A stretch of DNA of 64,000 bases, taken from positions 325,165-389,164 of the forward strand of contig MNCI01014507.1 in assembly GCA_015680685.1 (NCBI GenBank), given 5' to 3'. Positions 1 through 10,735 of the stretch are shown here, piece after piece. The stretch's first letter is position 1; every line of letters starts with the position of its first letter. This DNA is from Gnetum montanum. Taxonomy: Eukaryota; Streptophyta; Gnetopsida; Gnetales; Gnetaceae. Position numbers and translations under genes: made by a program. The notes under the pieces were generated by a model. That model was not told the DNA's origin. It did no database searches and saw nothing but the letters and a program-made list of their open reading frames with translations.

Positions 1-145
1 ACTAGCGTCAGCATCCGTTCCCACTTACCATACACACCTTGAACTATGCAACTGTGGCTACCAAACATTAATCGTTACTAGGATCACCAAACATAATTCA
101 CATGCTCGAAGTGGTCGTACTGAGGTACTTAACTAGCCTAAACGT

Positions 146-310
146 GATGAGCAGCTGATTCCTTGACTAGTCGTACACATCTATAGATGCTCGTAATCAA
201 GTTGTATTCATCCCACATTCTAGGAGTTGAGGGTGAGAGAGACTAATCATGATGAGCAGCTGATTCCTTGATTAGACATACACATTTGTGAATGCTCGTA
301 ATCAAGTCGT
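146..310. repeat. Two-copy 105-bp-spaced direct repeat inside LTR F
   Basis: GATGAGCAGCTGATTCCTTG occurs at 146 and again at 251. About 60 bp stay similar in each copy, through the GATGCTCGTAATCAAGT words. This is an internal duplication in the distal part of the LTR. Confidence 0.85.
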
Positions 311-565
311 ACTTATGCCGTGCTAATGCAGATAATAAATAACATGTAATAAACCTATTCCATGCACTGCAAGGTTTATCCACAAAGCTCATCTTTATTG
401 CTATACACAAATTGCGTTCAGGTACAAAGCTGCTCGAATAAAGATCCGTTCACTTGGGGACTCCTACTGCGGGCACATGGAAAATATTCTATCTTTGTAG
501 TGATCAAACTGCCAGAGTTTCCCTACTTTAAGCCTAGGATGGGAAATGAGGGGAGTGCCACCTCT

Positions 566-573
566 TATTTATA
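566..573 (-). promoter_or_regulatory. TATA box of LTR F
   Basis: TATAAATA on the minus strand, placed as in the A LTRs (22449-22456), just downstream of the GATAT-word cluster. It is the likely core promoter of this LTR. Confidence 0.6.
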
Positions 574-582
574 GATTTGGCG

Positions 583-673
583 ACGAACCGCGATATTGCA
601 TGGGATGCTATATTGTGACGGCCATGATATCACGTACGCGATATTGCGGTGCATGTAATATCGCGTCCCATCA
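583..673 (-). promoter_or_regulatory. GATAT-word cluster in LTR U3
   Basis: Five RATATY words (GCGATATTGC, CTATATTGTG, GATATCACG, GCGATATTGCGG, AATATCGCG) lie in about 90 bp just upstream of the TATA box. The same arrangement is in both A LTRs, so it is a conserved U3 feature rather than chance AT-richness. Confidence 0.5.
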
Positions 674-1853
674 AAGTGGTTAGCTCATTATCTTGTTAAG
701 AAAGAGGTTATTAATTCAAGTCATACTTGAGACATTGTTATGGAAATGGAAATGCTTAATTACATCATTGTTAGCTCACAAAGGGTCTATAGGATAAAAA
801 AAATTATTACATGGTTGTAATATCATCATGATGGGTCTTGAAAAACTCAGCAAGAAAACGACCTAGAATTAACAACTCTAGCTCAAACAAATATGGCAAA
901 GTAGTTGCTTAACTACTATATTTAGGTCTAAGAGCATTAAAGAAAGAACAATTTAGAAAGATAAGTTCTTTATCTTTCACTACTACATGTATACAAAATT
1001 TACAAATGTGTTATTCTCTTTGGAGATTAATCCATCTTCTTGTTTCAATCAATATATAGTAAGATCCTACACAAGTACATGTAATTACTACCTTACTAGA
1101 TAAAGAAGTAGGTATTTCTGTTAAAGATCCTCCTTAGATTTTTTGTAAATAAAATTTTTTTTTTCCACATGATTATTCCCACATGGACTTTAATTCCTTT
1201 TGTTTGATCCTCATTTTTATATTCTTAAAGATCAAATTTAAATTTTAATCTTCAATATTCTATTTTTCAAGTGATTTTTTCCATCATTGAACCATCCTTT
1301 TTCCTAAAGTGATCTTATACATTTCTATAGATAGGTGGATACTAGGCCTAGCAAGCATCTTTTTATAAACTTGTAAAAATTTCTTAAGAGCTACAAATTT
1401 CTATAGGTAGCATATATGCTTTTGCTAATATAACATCACATGAGTTTGAGTCGTAATTTAAAATTCCTACAACAAAAAATATACTTCTTTATAATTACTC
1501 TAATGTATCATGTTGGCTATATGTCTTATGGTATATCTATAGTTAAATTATTTTAGATTTTGATACCCTCCCAAACAAATTATATAACATAGTCATGAGG
1601 GTTGTAATCAAGGTTAGCATTGTAAAGTTGGTAACTACACATGGCTTATGGTTTTTCTGCTCACCATTATGTCTTACAAAATTTCTACAAATATATTGAG
1701 TAAAAAAATTTTATTTATATCACATTATGTCTAATAAACTATATGTAGAAGCTCACCATCTCTTAGCTACAATTCTAATCAAATATTAGAGTTCTATCAA
1801 TAAGTTTCATTTAAGTTCACATTATCTTATAATTAAAAGTGGAAGATGGTTTC
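674..1853. repeat. Duplicated flank, copy 1
   Basis: About 1.2 kb without a readable gene that aligns end to end with 51660-52860. Long blocks such as CATACTTGAGACATT and CCACATGATTATTCCCACAT are shared. Both copies end in AACTT immediately before a gypsy LTR. The first 70 bp resemble a tRNA-derived sequence; the rest is AT-rich and unassigned. Confidence 0.85.
675..745 (+). repeat. tRNA-like (SINE-type) head, copy 1
   Basis: AGTGGTTAGCTCATT resembles a pol III A box. About 35 bp later TTAATTCAAGTCATAC looks like a B box (GGTTCAAGTCC) eroded by G-to-A and C-to-T changes. Relatives are at 51661 and 40291. Seen in sequence: the shared words. Inferred: SINE origin. Confidence 0.4.
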
Positions 1854-1858
1854 AACTT
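1854..1858. repeat. Target-site duplication of element C, left
   Basis: AACTT directly before the 5' LTR. It matches AACTT at 9051-9055 directly after the 3' LTR, and 52861-52865 before element D. Confidence 0.85.
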
Positions 1859-2728
1859 TCATGAAACATCAAATAAGATAGCTACATAAATGTATGTTTA
1901 TTAATGCAACCCCATTGATGTATCCTAGAATGTGTTGACGCAAGTATGTCGATGCTGACACAAGCGTTGCCTATATAAATGCACATACCCCTTGCATTTA
2001 TGACACCTTCTAGTCATCTCCTTAGCCAAACTCTTGTATTTTTTTTCTATAGAGTTAGAATATTTTTCCTCTGAGCACCTACAGCATGGATTCAAGTGAT
2101 TGTATGATATTTTATTTGAGTGCAAGCATACTTGTACACATTTGTATGAACAAAAATAAAATTGAGATTTTTCTTATCCATTATAGCAATTGGAATAGCA
2201 TAAATCTACTTTTCAAAAATTTACTTTCTTGTTATTAACCAGTTAATATTATCATTCATAAGCAACATAAGTACGAGCACTTTAAGCATAATATATTAAT
2301 GCTTTGTAATCCCAATAGTAGATACTTTGTATGCCCAGTAGCATATACTTGCTAACCTAGCAACATTACTATATATTCACGATGTGTATGGAAAGTGGGA
2401 AAGGATACTTTATGTTAGGCTTGTTAGTTAATTAAGTAGCTAATTGATTATTTAATTTAATCATTAAATCTTTCTTTACTTTATCATTTAGTAAGCAGAA
2501 AAAAATAATAATAAGCATAAAAATAAATATCTTATGTTTGTACCACACTTAAACATACACAAAGATCAACACAAGTATAGATTGGGAAGACAATGACTAA
2601 GGACTACATAAGTCACTCTCTAGGAATATTGACCACTTCGATAAATAAAGTCTATAGAATTTGATTGAATCACATGTACATGCTAGTAATTCATATGGTT
2701 GGACATAAGGAATACCCACTGCTCATCT
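1859..2728 (+). repeat. Element C 5' LTR
   Basis: 870 bp. It starts TCATGAAACATC (TG mutated to TC) and ends TCATCT (CA lost). It aligns with the 3' LTR at 8225 and with the D LTR at 52866. A TATATAAA box lies at 1972-1979 in the block GCCTATATAAATGCA, which is conserved in all three LTRs. Confidence 0.9.
1972..1979 (+). promoter_or_regulatory. TATA box in C 5' LTR
   Basis: TATATAAA in a block conserved in the C 3' LTR (about 8352) and the D LTR (about 52979), about 115 bp into the LTR, as expected for a U3 core promoter. Confidence 0.6.
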
Positions 2729-2729
2729 T

Positions 2730-2747
2730 TGGCTCAATTACAAGGGA
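2730..2747 (+). other. Primer-binding site, tRNA-Asp type (decayed)
   Basis: TGGCTCAATTACAAGGGA starts 2 nt after the LTR. It matches the plant tRNA-Asp PBS (TGGCGCCGTTGCCGGGGA) at 12 of 18 positions, and most mismatches fall at former CpG or C/G sites. The D copy at 53731 is closer to the consensus. Confidence 0.7.
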
Positions 2748-3075
2748 CTTAGTTCAGCAAAGTGCACTAAGTATTAGTAGACAATGAATCCATACAAAGT
2801 TACCATAATGAAAACATAATGAAATATCTTTCAGATATAATAATAATAATAATATTCTATAAGGACACACTTTATGAAAACTATTAAAGTGGCTTCTTCT
2901 AGTAGGAATGATTTACCACCACATGTCTATGATTCAAATCAGCAGCATGACAGAACCAAAAGGACTACTTAGTAAAAAACCTCAATAGTTGAAAATGGTT
3001 TATGCACATCTGGGTTCTTACTATCTAGGTTTTACTTTCATTCTCCATCAAGATGAACAACTACACTAGAGGAAT

Positions 3076-3450
3076 ATGGAGGATAACATTTTGCTACCTT
3101 TCAATTGGCTTGTTCTTGTAATGCTCATGGTATATATCATGAAGCTAGGGATTGAAACATCAAGCCCAAAGTATGAGGTAATAGAGAATGTCTCTAGAAA
3201 GTACTACTCCCTTGTCACTTTCACTTTCAATGTAGGGAAAAATTTCACTACAACATCAATAATGAAATGCAATAGGGGTTGTGAACTTACAAATGGATGA
3301 CCATTTGAGTATTTCTAAGCATAAGCCTCAAAAGAGGACTTTCTTCAAATCCAATAGTCTACCTAAATCATCATAGAAATTTATGGCTGCTAACCTTGCA
3401 TTAATTGCTTATGAAGTTATCATTGAGTAGCCTTCAAACCAAAAGTCCCC
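3076..3450 (+). pseudogene. gag remnant of element C with internal deletion
   Basis: The frame opens with MEDNILLPFNWLVLV, which matches the gag start of element D (54077, start codon mutated) and of A (23474, MEGNIVLLLD). Reading continues to about 3203, where the sequence jumps to the counterpart of D 56104, near the end of gag. The joint TACTACTCCC shares TA with both D sides. The piece from 3204 to 3450 matches D 56104-56350. No zinc knuckle or protease remains. The start was chosen by comparison of the three elements. Confidence 0.65.
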
Positions 3451-5200
3451 AAATTTTCTTGTTACCCAACAAACTAGGAAAAGACCAAATGGAAATGGAA
3501 AAAGGTATGACCTCAAGGGGATTTGATGTGTTCTTTTCACAACTTCTTTCATAAGTTCTATGATTTTCCATTGGTATATCATCACTCCTATTATTGACCA
3601 TAAAAAGGAAACTTGTCTTTGCATGGTGTTATTCTTGTAAAAAAATAACAACAATAACAATAATTAAAAGCACACCCCTTAGACACAATAATGGGCTACA
3701 AGCACTAGATATGAGGTTAGACAGACATATTATCCATGCTTGAAGACACCCCTCTAACTAAGGTTCTACTTACTTTCTTCTTCTCTTGGAGTAATGATTG
3801 TCCTTTGGGGTTCTCATAAACTCTTGATGATTGAAGAGAAAGAATATGTTAATGTGGGATCACTTTAAATGGGATGGACTTAGTTTAAACTTGAAACACA
3901 TTGGTAATAGATCATCTTAATCATAATTTTTACCAAAGATATCATGCGAATAGGATACAAACCAACCATCCACTCTTCTCTCTCTCTACCATTTTCTCAC
4001 TTCCTTTTCTATTAACTCTCTACCTCATATTATGGCAAATTGATTAGTTTTGTTTTCTAGGTAACATAACCCTTGAACAATTCTTTTCATGGGTATGGAA
4101 TTTAACTCTAAAGAATCATTAATTATTCTTGGTGCCCATAGACTCCTAGTGATGATGGTATGCAAGGGCATAACATGCCTAGGCCTTCTTTAGAAAGTAC
4201 CCACTTATATTCCCTTTGGTCTACCTTAGGTTAAAATCCCTAAACATGGACTACTTGTCTGATTAATCATCCTAGTAGCATTATAGCATCTAGTTTTGCT
4301 TTACTTGACATCATAACATCCTCAAAGAACTCATCTAGTTCACTTTAATTACTTCTAATTGGTCAAACCTACCATATTTCATGTTGTTGCCATCATTCTA
4401 CATCTCTTTGGCTTCTATTTGGCTCTTGTTTCATCCCCAAAACTGCCTAAAATTCCTCCAAATTAAAGTAAAAAATCTTGTTGAAAATAGCTACATTAAC
4501 ACATCCCCAGCAATGCAGCCCCATTAATGCAAGGTAAAAATTGTATAAATACATGTGATACCTAGCTTATTTTTCAACATTTTCCGAAAGCACTAGAGGA
4601 TTTTTTGCCATTTTTCAGAGTGAACGAACCTTCCAACCATCATAACTTCCAAACTACCTACCCGATTTTGCCCATTTTTTGATCCTCAAGCTACTAGAGG
4701 TACATCATGGAGACCTAAAATTTTAGATTTTTCATGGAAAATATTTTGAAATGTTTCTAACTTCCAATGGATAAAATATTAAAATAATGTCCATAAAGGG
4801 TTAAGATCAATAAACAAACACGATTAGTTGGGAATAAAATAATAATAAAATAATATCATAAGTCCATGGCCATAAAATAGGAACTTAACACTAAAATCCC
4901 AATGTCTAAAGAATCACCATAACCTAGACTAATGAAGGAAGGTATCCAAATAGAATAAAAGTTATAAATAAGAGCTAATCATGGGTTACATTTGTCACCA
5001 CAGATGACACCTAAAAGAGGATCATAGGTGATAGGACCATTGTAGCCAAGGGAGAAGTAACCTGGAGGAAGAATGGCCCAACAATAATTAGAACAAAAAT
5101 AATCCCAGGAGTAAGTAGTTGAGGCCACACATGCTTCCAAGCCTCTTTGGGGGGAGACTAAGGTGAAATATATTAGGAAGATTCCTACTACACAACAAGC
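3451..5200 (+). other. Post-pol non-coding region of element C
   Basis: It begins at the second deletion joint (AAATTTTC, shared with D 56351 and 60452). The region aligns with D 60452-62170 and partly with A 30250-31100 (the block GGTGCCCA-GACTCCT and the block AAGGGCATAA). It carries short purine-rich and CTCTCTCT tracts but no readable protein. Minus-strand open stretches here are not conserved in D. Confidence 0.7.
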
Positions 5201-5204
5201 CAAT

Positions 5205-7560
5205 CCAATCAGGATGAGACTCCAAGACCAAGACCTAGCTTAGAGGTCAAACGCGCTGAAGACTACTTGGAGAGGATTAGAGCTAAGGACATCCAAAGTT
5301 CTATCTTGCATAAGTTAAACTTTGGATCTATCATAAAGTTGGCATCAAAATCAATTAGGACACAGTTACAGGGGTCTCCTTGATGGTCCATTCTCTCCAA
5401 TAGTGGGGAATGGAACATGAGGGAAACCTACCTATATTGGAACAACTAAAAAGTCGATGCATCAATGAAGATCAAAGACATCACTATCTCCAGTGTGATT
5501 AAAGTCATTGCAAAAGTCCTCAATTTACCCAACATTGGAATAAAAATTGTAGAGATCTCAACATAGGTGAACCTTGAACCAAAGAAAAAATAAATCCAAT
5601 AGTGCTATAGAGTAGATTGTAAGGAGCATGGTGCCCTAATGAAGGTGGAAAGATCTTACTTTAAGATTGTGGCCTATCTCCTAAACATAACTATGAGGCC
5701 AAGTAAGATGACAACCTTCTTTTCTAGGGCATGTGTAGCTTTAAGTGGAAAATTCCCTATCATCCTACCCAAGTCATGTTATTTGAAATCAAAAAGTATT
5801 TCAAGAAAAATGAGAAGCGTAGAAAGATACTTTCCTTTCCTTTCTTAATCAAAAATTATGTAAAAGGGGAGGAATAGCTTTCTATTCTAATGATGTTGTC
5901 CACCATGCTCTTACTACATCATGGAAAGATATGATGAAGAATAATGCCATTGCAAAGCTTCAAGAAGAGGAGTAGCCACCAATAGCAACCCTAGAAACAA
6001 CATTTGAGATGCTTGTAGGTGCTAAGAACCTTAGGAAACTTTGGGAACAATAGCTATAGTAACAACAAGGATTTGCATGTGGTGGAAAATTGTCCATCTA
6101 GAACCTAGCTATGAGCCACTTGAATGAAGTCACAAGGACCATTAGTTGCTTAGACAATGAGATGACATTGTTATTTTCTACATTACAAAAAGAAAAGCAC
6201 CTCTTAGACCTAATCCAAGTGCTAGAGAGATTACTATATCCATTCTCAGATAAACATTTTCCAAAATTTCAAAAATTGTAGTAATCTTCTCTCTCATGTT
6301 GGAGAAAGGAGAATGGGCAATGGTCCTAGTAATGCCATACAAGAGGTAAGAGATAGCAACAAAGGTGGTGGTCGATAGAGTTATAAAAACCCTCAATGTT
6401 CTTGCTACATCAATACTAGACATTGCTAACATGATAGGTATTCATGCATTAGTAGAAGTAGGGAGTGGCCAGATAAGTGCTACCTCAACATGAAGAAGTG
6501 TTGGAAAGATTGGTGAAAGCTAGAAAAGTGCTTCTGGAAATCTTTGACCTCCTTGATGATGTTACAACTAACTAGTCACAATTTTTAGAGACAAGGAGTA
6601 AGCTGTTGATAGCCAGTGCACAACTTGAGGAGACCACCATGACCAATCAATGATTGGCCATTAAAGTTGTAGAATTGTAAGCTCATATCTCTGATCCTAC
6701 CATTTCTGGCCAAAGGTAACAGAAGATGAAGCTTTTTAATAACTTTAACAAATGTATCAAGATGCCAAAAATGCTAAGGAGATGGTGATCTTCAACATGT
6801 CTATGTTAGAAGTTGTGGCAAATAACATTGATAAGGACCTATTGCAAGTTTGTAACGAAAACTTGATCCTCACCAAAGATAATCATCATCTACATAATAC
6901 TAAGTAATAAAAGAACCAAATAGTGGAATACATCCTCCAACAGTAGGACTAGCTTTCCAAGAAAAACTTGGATTTGAGGAGATTGGTAGCTAAAAATAGG
7001 AATCTCTCAATGGAGGAGGTCTATGTCCTTCACTAGAGGACTTTGATTAAGATAACAGTCTAGAAAAAAGATGCCCTAAAATTTAAAAAGTTGAAAAATC
7101 ACTACAGGGACTAGGTCAGACTACTTAAGGATTTCAATGAAATGGGAATCAAATTGACCAAGATGAAGGTGAATGAGGCTATCTAGTAACTCCAACAAAG
7201 AGGCAATGCATGACAACCCATATTTGATGGATTGAATGCATATAAGAAAATAGAAATCCTCCTAAAAGAGTTGCAAATTGAAGAGATGATCGATTACATG
7301 GAGCTCACCAACTTGCTATGCAAACGTAGCAATGTTGATAGTAGGGAGGCTAAGAAGTGAACTAGGCAAGCAAGTCACCAGCTCCTACCTCCTTTATGAG
7401 ACAGAGTTCAAGATTCACAAGGATACAAAATAAAAGTTGGAGATAGCTAATACAAAGCTTGAAGTTCTTAGAGGCATATTCATAAATCAATGAACTGTTG
7501 TTGAGAACTTAGCAAGGAGGATGAATGACTACCAAGAGCTACAAAACCTTATGAAAATGT
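5205..7560 (+). pseudogene. Extra post-pol reading frame (ORF-X) of element C, decayed
   Basis: A long decayed frame lies between the pol position and the 3' LTR. From 5247 to 5848 about 200 codons read in one frame, interrupted only by point stops. It includes EDYLERIRAKDIQSS, SILSNSGEWNMRETYL and ACVALSGKFPII. After a frameshift near 5840 it continues with KDMMKNNAIAKLQEEE and a Q/L/K-rich stretch that looks helical and coiled-coil prone (LRKLWEQ, SHLNEVTRTI, QLEETTMTNQ). The same frame, and the same stop after VEIST, occur in D. It is not gag, protease, RT or integrase. Athila-type elements can carry an env-like gene at this position, but I see no clear signal peptide or membrane anchor here. 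I do not recognise the family. Confidence 0.6.
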
Positions 7561-8210
7561 TTGATGTTGGATATAAAACATTTGTAGCCCAATTCATCAA
7601 CATGAAGGACATGTTTCCTTCATTGCTATGCCTTTTGGGATGTCCTTGCATTAACTAATCAAGGCAAAGTAGCCTAAACCATATATGAACCATGAAGTAA
7701 GGAGGAGAAAATGAAGGTACTTGTAGATGCCTTCAAACATCCAATAGTAGTAGTGGTAGTAGCAAGATAACCTTAACATCCAACAACATTGGGACATAAT
7801 GAAGGACCATCAAAGCCACATGAGCCTCCACCTCTAGGCACTATCTAAAGCTTTCATCATGCCTCCATCCATTCATTCACATACCTGCATACTTGCATGC
7901 AGTTGCAAAGCTCTTTGCCAATGCCCTCGTTCTCTGCAATAGCAAAATAGGACAACATGGCAGAGCTGTGGTGCTGAATGTTTACTGCCCACTCACTACC
8001 AGATACATATACCACAAACTCCTACTTATTTTTGTCTAAGTATCAAAATTATTGTTGTAAAATGCATCAATTTTTGTAACGTGTATAATATGACATTCAA
8101 AGTTAATTAGAGTTAATTAGGTAGTTAGTTAGTCAATAAAATTCCATACTTCTCCAAATTTTGTAAGTAGCTTAATCCTAATTTTGTTTACTTGAGGATG
8201 AGTCTCCAAT
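7561..8210 (+). other. Element C 3' untranslated tail
   Basis: No readable frame. AT-rich sequence between ORF-X and the polypurine tract, with a few CATTCATTCACA-like short repeats. Confidence 0.5.
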
Positions 8211-8224
8211 TAGTCATGGGGGTA
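8211..8224 (+). other. Polypurine tract of element C
   Basis: TAGTCATGGGGGTA lies directly before the 3' LTR. The same TAGTCATGGGGG core precedes the A 3' LTR (31554), and a TTCATGGGGGAA core precedes that of B. Confidence 0.75.
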
Positions 8225-9050
8225 TGATGAAACATCAAATAAGAAGGCTACGTCAATGCATGCCTATTAATGTAGCCCCATTGATGTATCCCTATTGATG
8301 TATCTTAGGGTGCATTGATGTAAGTACGTTGACATTAATGTAAGCATTGCCTATATAAATGCATACATCCCTCGCATATATGACACTTCCAATCACCTCC
8401 TTAGGTGAACTCTTACAATTTCATTTCATAGAAGTTAGAATATTTTCCTGAGTGTTCAGAACATGGATTCAAGTGATTGTATGACATTTGCATAAACGAA
8501 AATAAAATTAAAATTTCTTTTATCCATTGTAGCAGTTAGAGTAGCATAAATCTACTTTTTAACAATTTACTTTACATGCAATTAACTTTCTTGTTATTAA
8601 GAAATTAATATTATCATTCATAAGCAACATGAGTACAACCATTTCAAACAGAGTATATAATGCTTGGTGATCCTAGTAGTTGGTACTTGGTACACTCAAT
8701 AGTATACACTTGGTAACCTAGCAGCATTACTCTATGTTCATGATGTGTATGAAAAGTGGGAACAAATACTCTATGTTAGGCTAGTTAGTTAAGTATGTAG
8801 CTAATTGATTAGTTAATTTAATTATTAAATCTTTCTTTCCATAATCATTTAGTAAGTGAAAGAAAATAATAAAAAGCATAAAAATAAATATTTAATGCCT
8901 CAACCACACTTAACCATATGTAAAGATTAACACACGCGTGAATTGGAAAGACAATGACTAGCATCTACATAATTCACTATTTGAGAATATTGGTCACTTA
9001 AGTAAGTAAAGTCCATGGAATTCACACTAGTGAATAGTTGCTACTCATCA
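8225..9050 (+). repeat. Element C 3' LTR
   Basis: 826 bp, TGATGAAACATC to CTACTCATCA. It differs from the 5' LTR by many substitutions, a duplicated TTGATGTATCC unit near 8280-8300 and a loss of about 55 bp near 9020. The terminal TG and CA are preserved. Confidence 0.9.
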
Positions 9051-9055
9051 AACTT
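9051..9055. repeat. Target-site duplication of element C, right
   Basis: AACTT, identical to 1854-1858. The following 260 bp (9056-9315) are AT-rich and hold nothing recognisable. Confidence 0.85.
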
Positions 9056-9340
9056 CCTCAAGAAGAATAGACTTGTAGGTTGTACAAGTTAAGAGCCCTT
9101 GAAGATGAGTTGCATATTTTTTTTTTATGTTATGACTATTCACTTGAAACAACATTATAATACTTATCATAAGTTTTTGTTGCCCTTGTTATCTTTTTGT
9201 CAATTTCTAAAGCCTATCTTATAAAAATATAATATTCAATGGATCATACGGATCTTTAGAGGTAATAAAGTTTTAGTTTCAATATAATTATTTAGGTACA
9301 TAATTAGTTGAACATTTAATATGAAGAAGGTGCTATAAAT

Positions 9341-9660
9341 GGTGCCACAGCCACGAACTCAGCCACCAACGAGGTGGAGGTTTTTCTTGTCACGCAGGGC
9401 TACATCTGCGCTGGCTTCATTTCCTCTGATAACCGCATGTTCAGCTAGACTCTGGGCCTCCATCAGCTCATTACCAGATCAATGCTGCCAACTCCTCCAC
9501 CGTGGCTTTTCCTTTCTTCAGTAACCTTGAGCCTGGCCTCCAGGTCTTGCCCCTGGCTCTATTTCAGGGAGATATTCTCTCCCCTGTCGTTGCCAAGACT
9601 ACTTTTTTGTCGCCCAGCGAGATCAAGTGTCTCAAGAAGCTCTTTTGCGTTAAAAATTAA
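9341..9660 (+). pseudogene. Germin-like protein (cupin) pseudogene, C-terminal part
   Basis: Two frames together give the C-terminal half of a germin-like cupin, a secreted cell-wall or apoplastic beta-barrel protein. Frame one (9341-9445) reads EVEVFLVTQGYICAGFISS then DNRMF. This is the strand after the first metal motif; the HxHPRATE histidines expected there are gone. It stops at 9446. Frame two (9448-9660) reads SAHYQINAANSSTVAF, the second motif with its His, then NLEPGLQVLPLALFQGDI, and ends KKLFCVKN and TAA. The GDVFVFPRG strand normally lying between them is missing, so there is both a deletion and a frameshift. The N-terminal half is absent. The block is richer in G+C and CpG than its neighbours. 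The family call is from motif memory, fairly secure. Confidence 0.75.
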
Positions 9661-9864
9661 GGCTGCTACTATGGCGGTACTATTTGCCTCTTTAGTCTGT
9701 TGTTGTTTCTCGCTTTCTCTTTATTTTTGTTCGTCACTTGGTCGTGGTTTTCATTTCACAATGCTAGTATTCTTTCGTTTTCAATTGTAATGCAGCTTTA
9801 AATTTTAAATGTTTACATGACTTGTTGGTGTTCTCACACGTGTGCGCTAGCGACTTTGGATTTA

Positions 9865-9870
9865 AATAAA
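9865..9870 (+). terminator. Possible poly(A) signal of the germin-like pseudogene
   Basis: AATAAA about 205 bp after the stop codon, in a T-rich stretch resembling a 3' UTR. Confidence 0.35.
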
Positions 9871-10462
9871 CTGGATGTTGCACTTTTGTAATACCCTCGC
9901 AATCTGTGAACACGTACTGGGTTTTTTCATTTTCCACAATTCTCTCTTCGTGTATTAGCGTCATGCTAAAGATACACGATTTTTTAATGTTATAACGTTT
10001 GGTGGTCTTGATCTCTCACTTACTGTAATTTGCCCATTAACCTTAAGAAATTTACCTTACGAAACTCGTGGCTCTAATGTATTTAAATACGTGAAGAAAG
10101 CATATGGCACTTCAGCGTTTACAAAAATGACTCGTACACGTGAAATTTTATCATGATTTTGGTTGAATTTGATGTACGTGTCCTTCCTTCCACGGTTTAT
10201 TTCAAACTATAGTTACGAAAACGTTTCGGTGTATTTCTTTCTGAACTGCACAGTTCTTATATTAAATATAGCAGCTTTAGAAAGCTTGATTATGTTCGCT
10301 ACACTTTCAAGGTTCAGAATATAATTAATAATCCACAACACCTAAAAGTGTGCATGGATATCCTTTAGCATGATCCGAGAAATATCGTCTCGGAGACTTC
10401 AAGAAGAATTTGGCTGCAGGATTTGGGTTCTTCTGTGTGCTAGGGACAAATTTTCCTGCTGA

Positions 10463-10735
10463 ATGGAAAGTTGGGAGTGTGGACCAAAATTTGGGAATCC
10501 TCGGATTACACTGGCGAGTCATGCGTGGTTTGGATCCAGTGATTCTACGCATATAATCAGCAACAGTGCAGTTGGCAAGGTAAAGTTTGAAAACGATGTA
10601 TCATCGCCGTTGCTACCGATGCATGTTTCCATATGCAACGTAAAAGATGAGGAGTTGACGTTGATATCACCTTGTGCCATATCGGGCATGAACCATGTAG
10701 GGTCGCACAAGGCCTTGCTGGACGACATTGATTAA
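10463..10735 (+). CDS. Hypothetical open frame in duplicated segment copy 1
   Basis: A 90-codon open frame from ATG at 10463 to TAA at 10735. It contains SNSAVGKVKFENDVSSPL, HVSICNVKDEELTLIS and GSHKALLDDID. Copy 2 keeps the middle in frame (VGKAKFENDASSP, HVSICDVKDEALTLIS) but breaks it with an indel near 43390. Differences between the copies in this stretch are about equally synonymous and non-synonymous by eye, which does not argue for selection. I do not recognise the protein. It may be a decayed exon or a chance open frame. Confidence 0.25.
   Translation: MESWECGPKFGNPRITLASHAWFGSSDSTHIISNSAVGKVKFENDVSSPLLPMHVSICNVKDEELTLISPCAISGMNHVGSHKALLDDID

Larger units (their letters stand above)
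1..673 (-). mobile_element. Partial Ty3/gypsy-type LTR (element F), minus strand
   Basis: Read on the minus strand this begins TGATGGGACGCG at 673 and runs off the left edge. It follows the layout of the element A LTRs: a cluster of GATAT words, a TATA box, a CAAGTG-like stretch with a GATCTTTATTCGAGCA block, then a CAATAAAGATGA block. It is a relative of A, not the same subfamily. Unlike A it keeps many CpGs (CGCGATATTGCG, ATATCGCG), so it is probably much younger. The right boundary abuts AAGTGGTTAGC, the sequence that reads uninterrupted at 51664-51676, so 51.66 kb looks like the empty site. Confidence 0.75.
1859..9050 (+). mobile_element. Element C: internally deleted Ty3/gypsy retrotransposon
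   Basis: A 7.2 kb element bounded by two similar LTRs and an exact 5-bp target duplication. It keeps the PBS, the first codons of gag, a short piece of late gag, the post-pol region, the extra post-pol reading frame and a polypurine tract. Compared with element D it lacks about 1.9 kb (most of gag) and about 4.1 kb (protease, RT, RNase H and integrase). Both breakpoints show short microhomology. It could only have moved with proteins supplied in trans, and is now a fossil. Confidence 0.9.

Noticed and set aside
4979-5203. 74-codon minus-strand frame with many Cys and Trp in element C
   Set aside because: The plus strand is the 3' region of a retrotransposon, and the frame is broken in the homologous part of D.
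9339-9790. Two overlapping open frames starting at 9339 and 9482 as genes
   Set aside because: They are out of frame with the germin-like reading, which carries the recognisable motifs.
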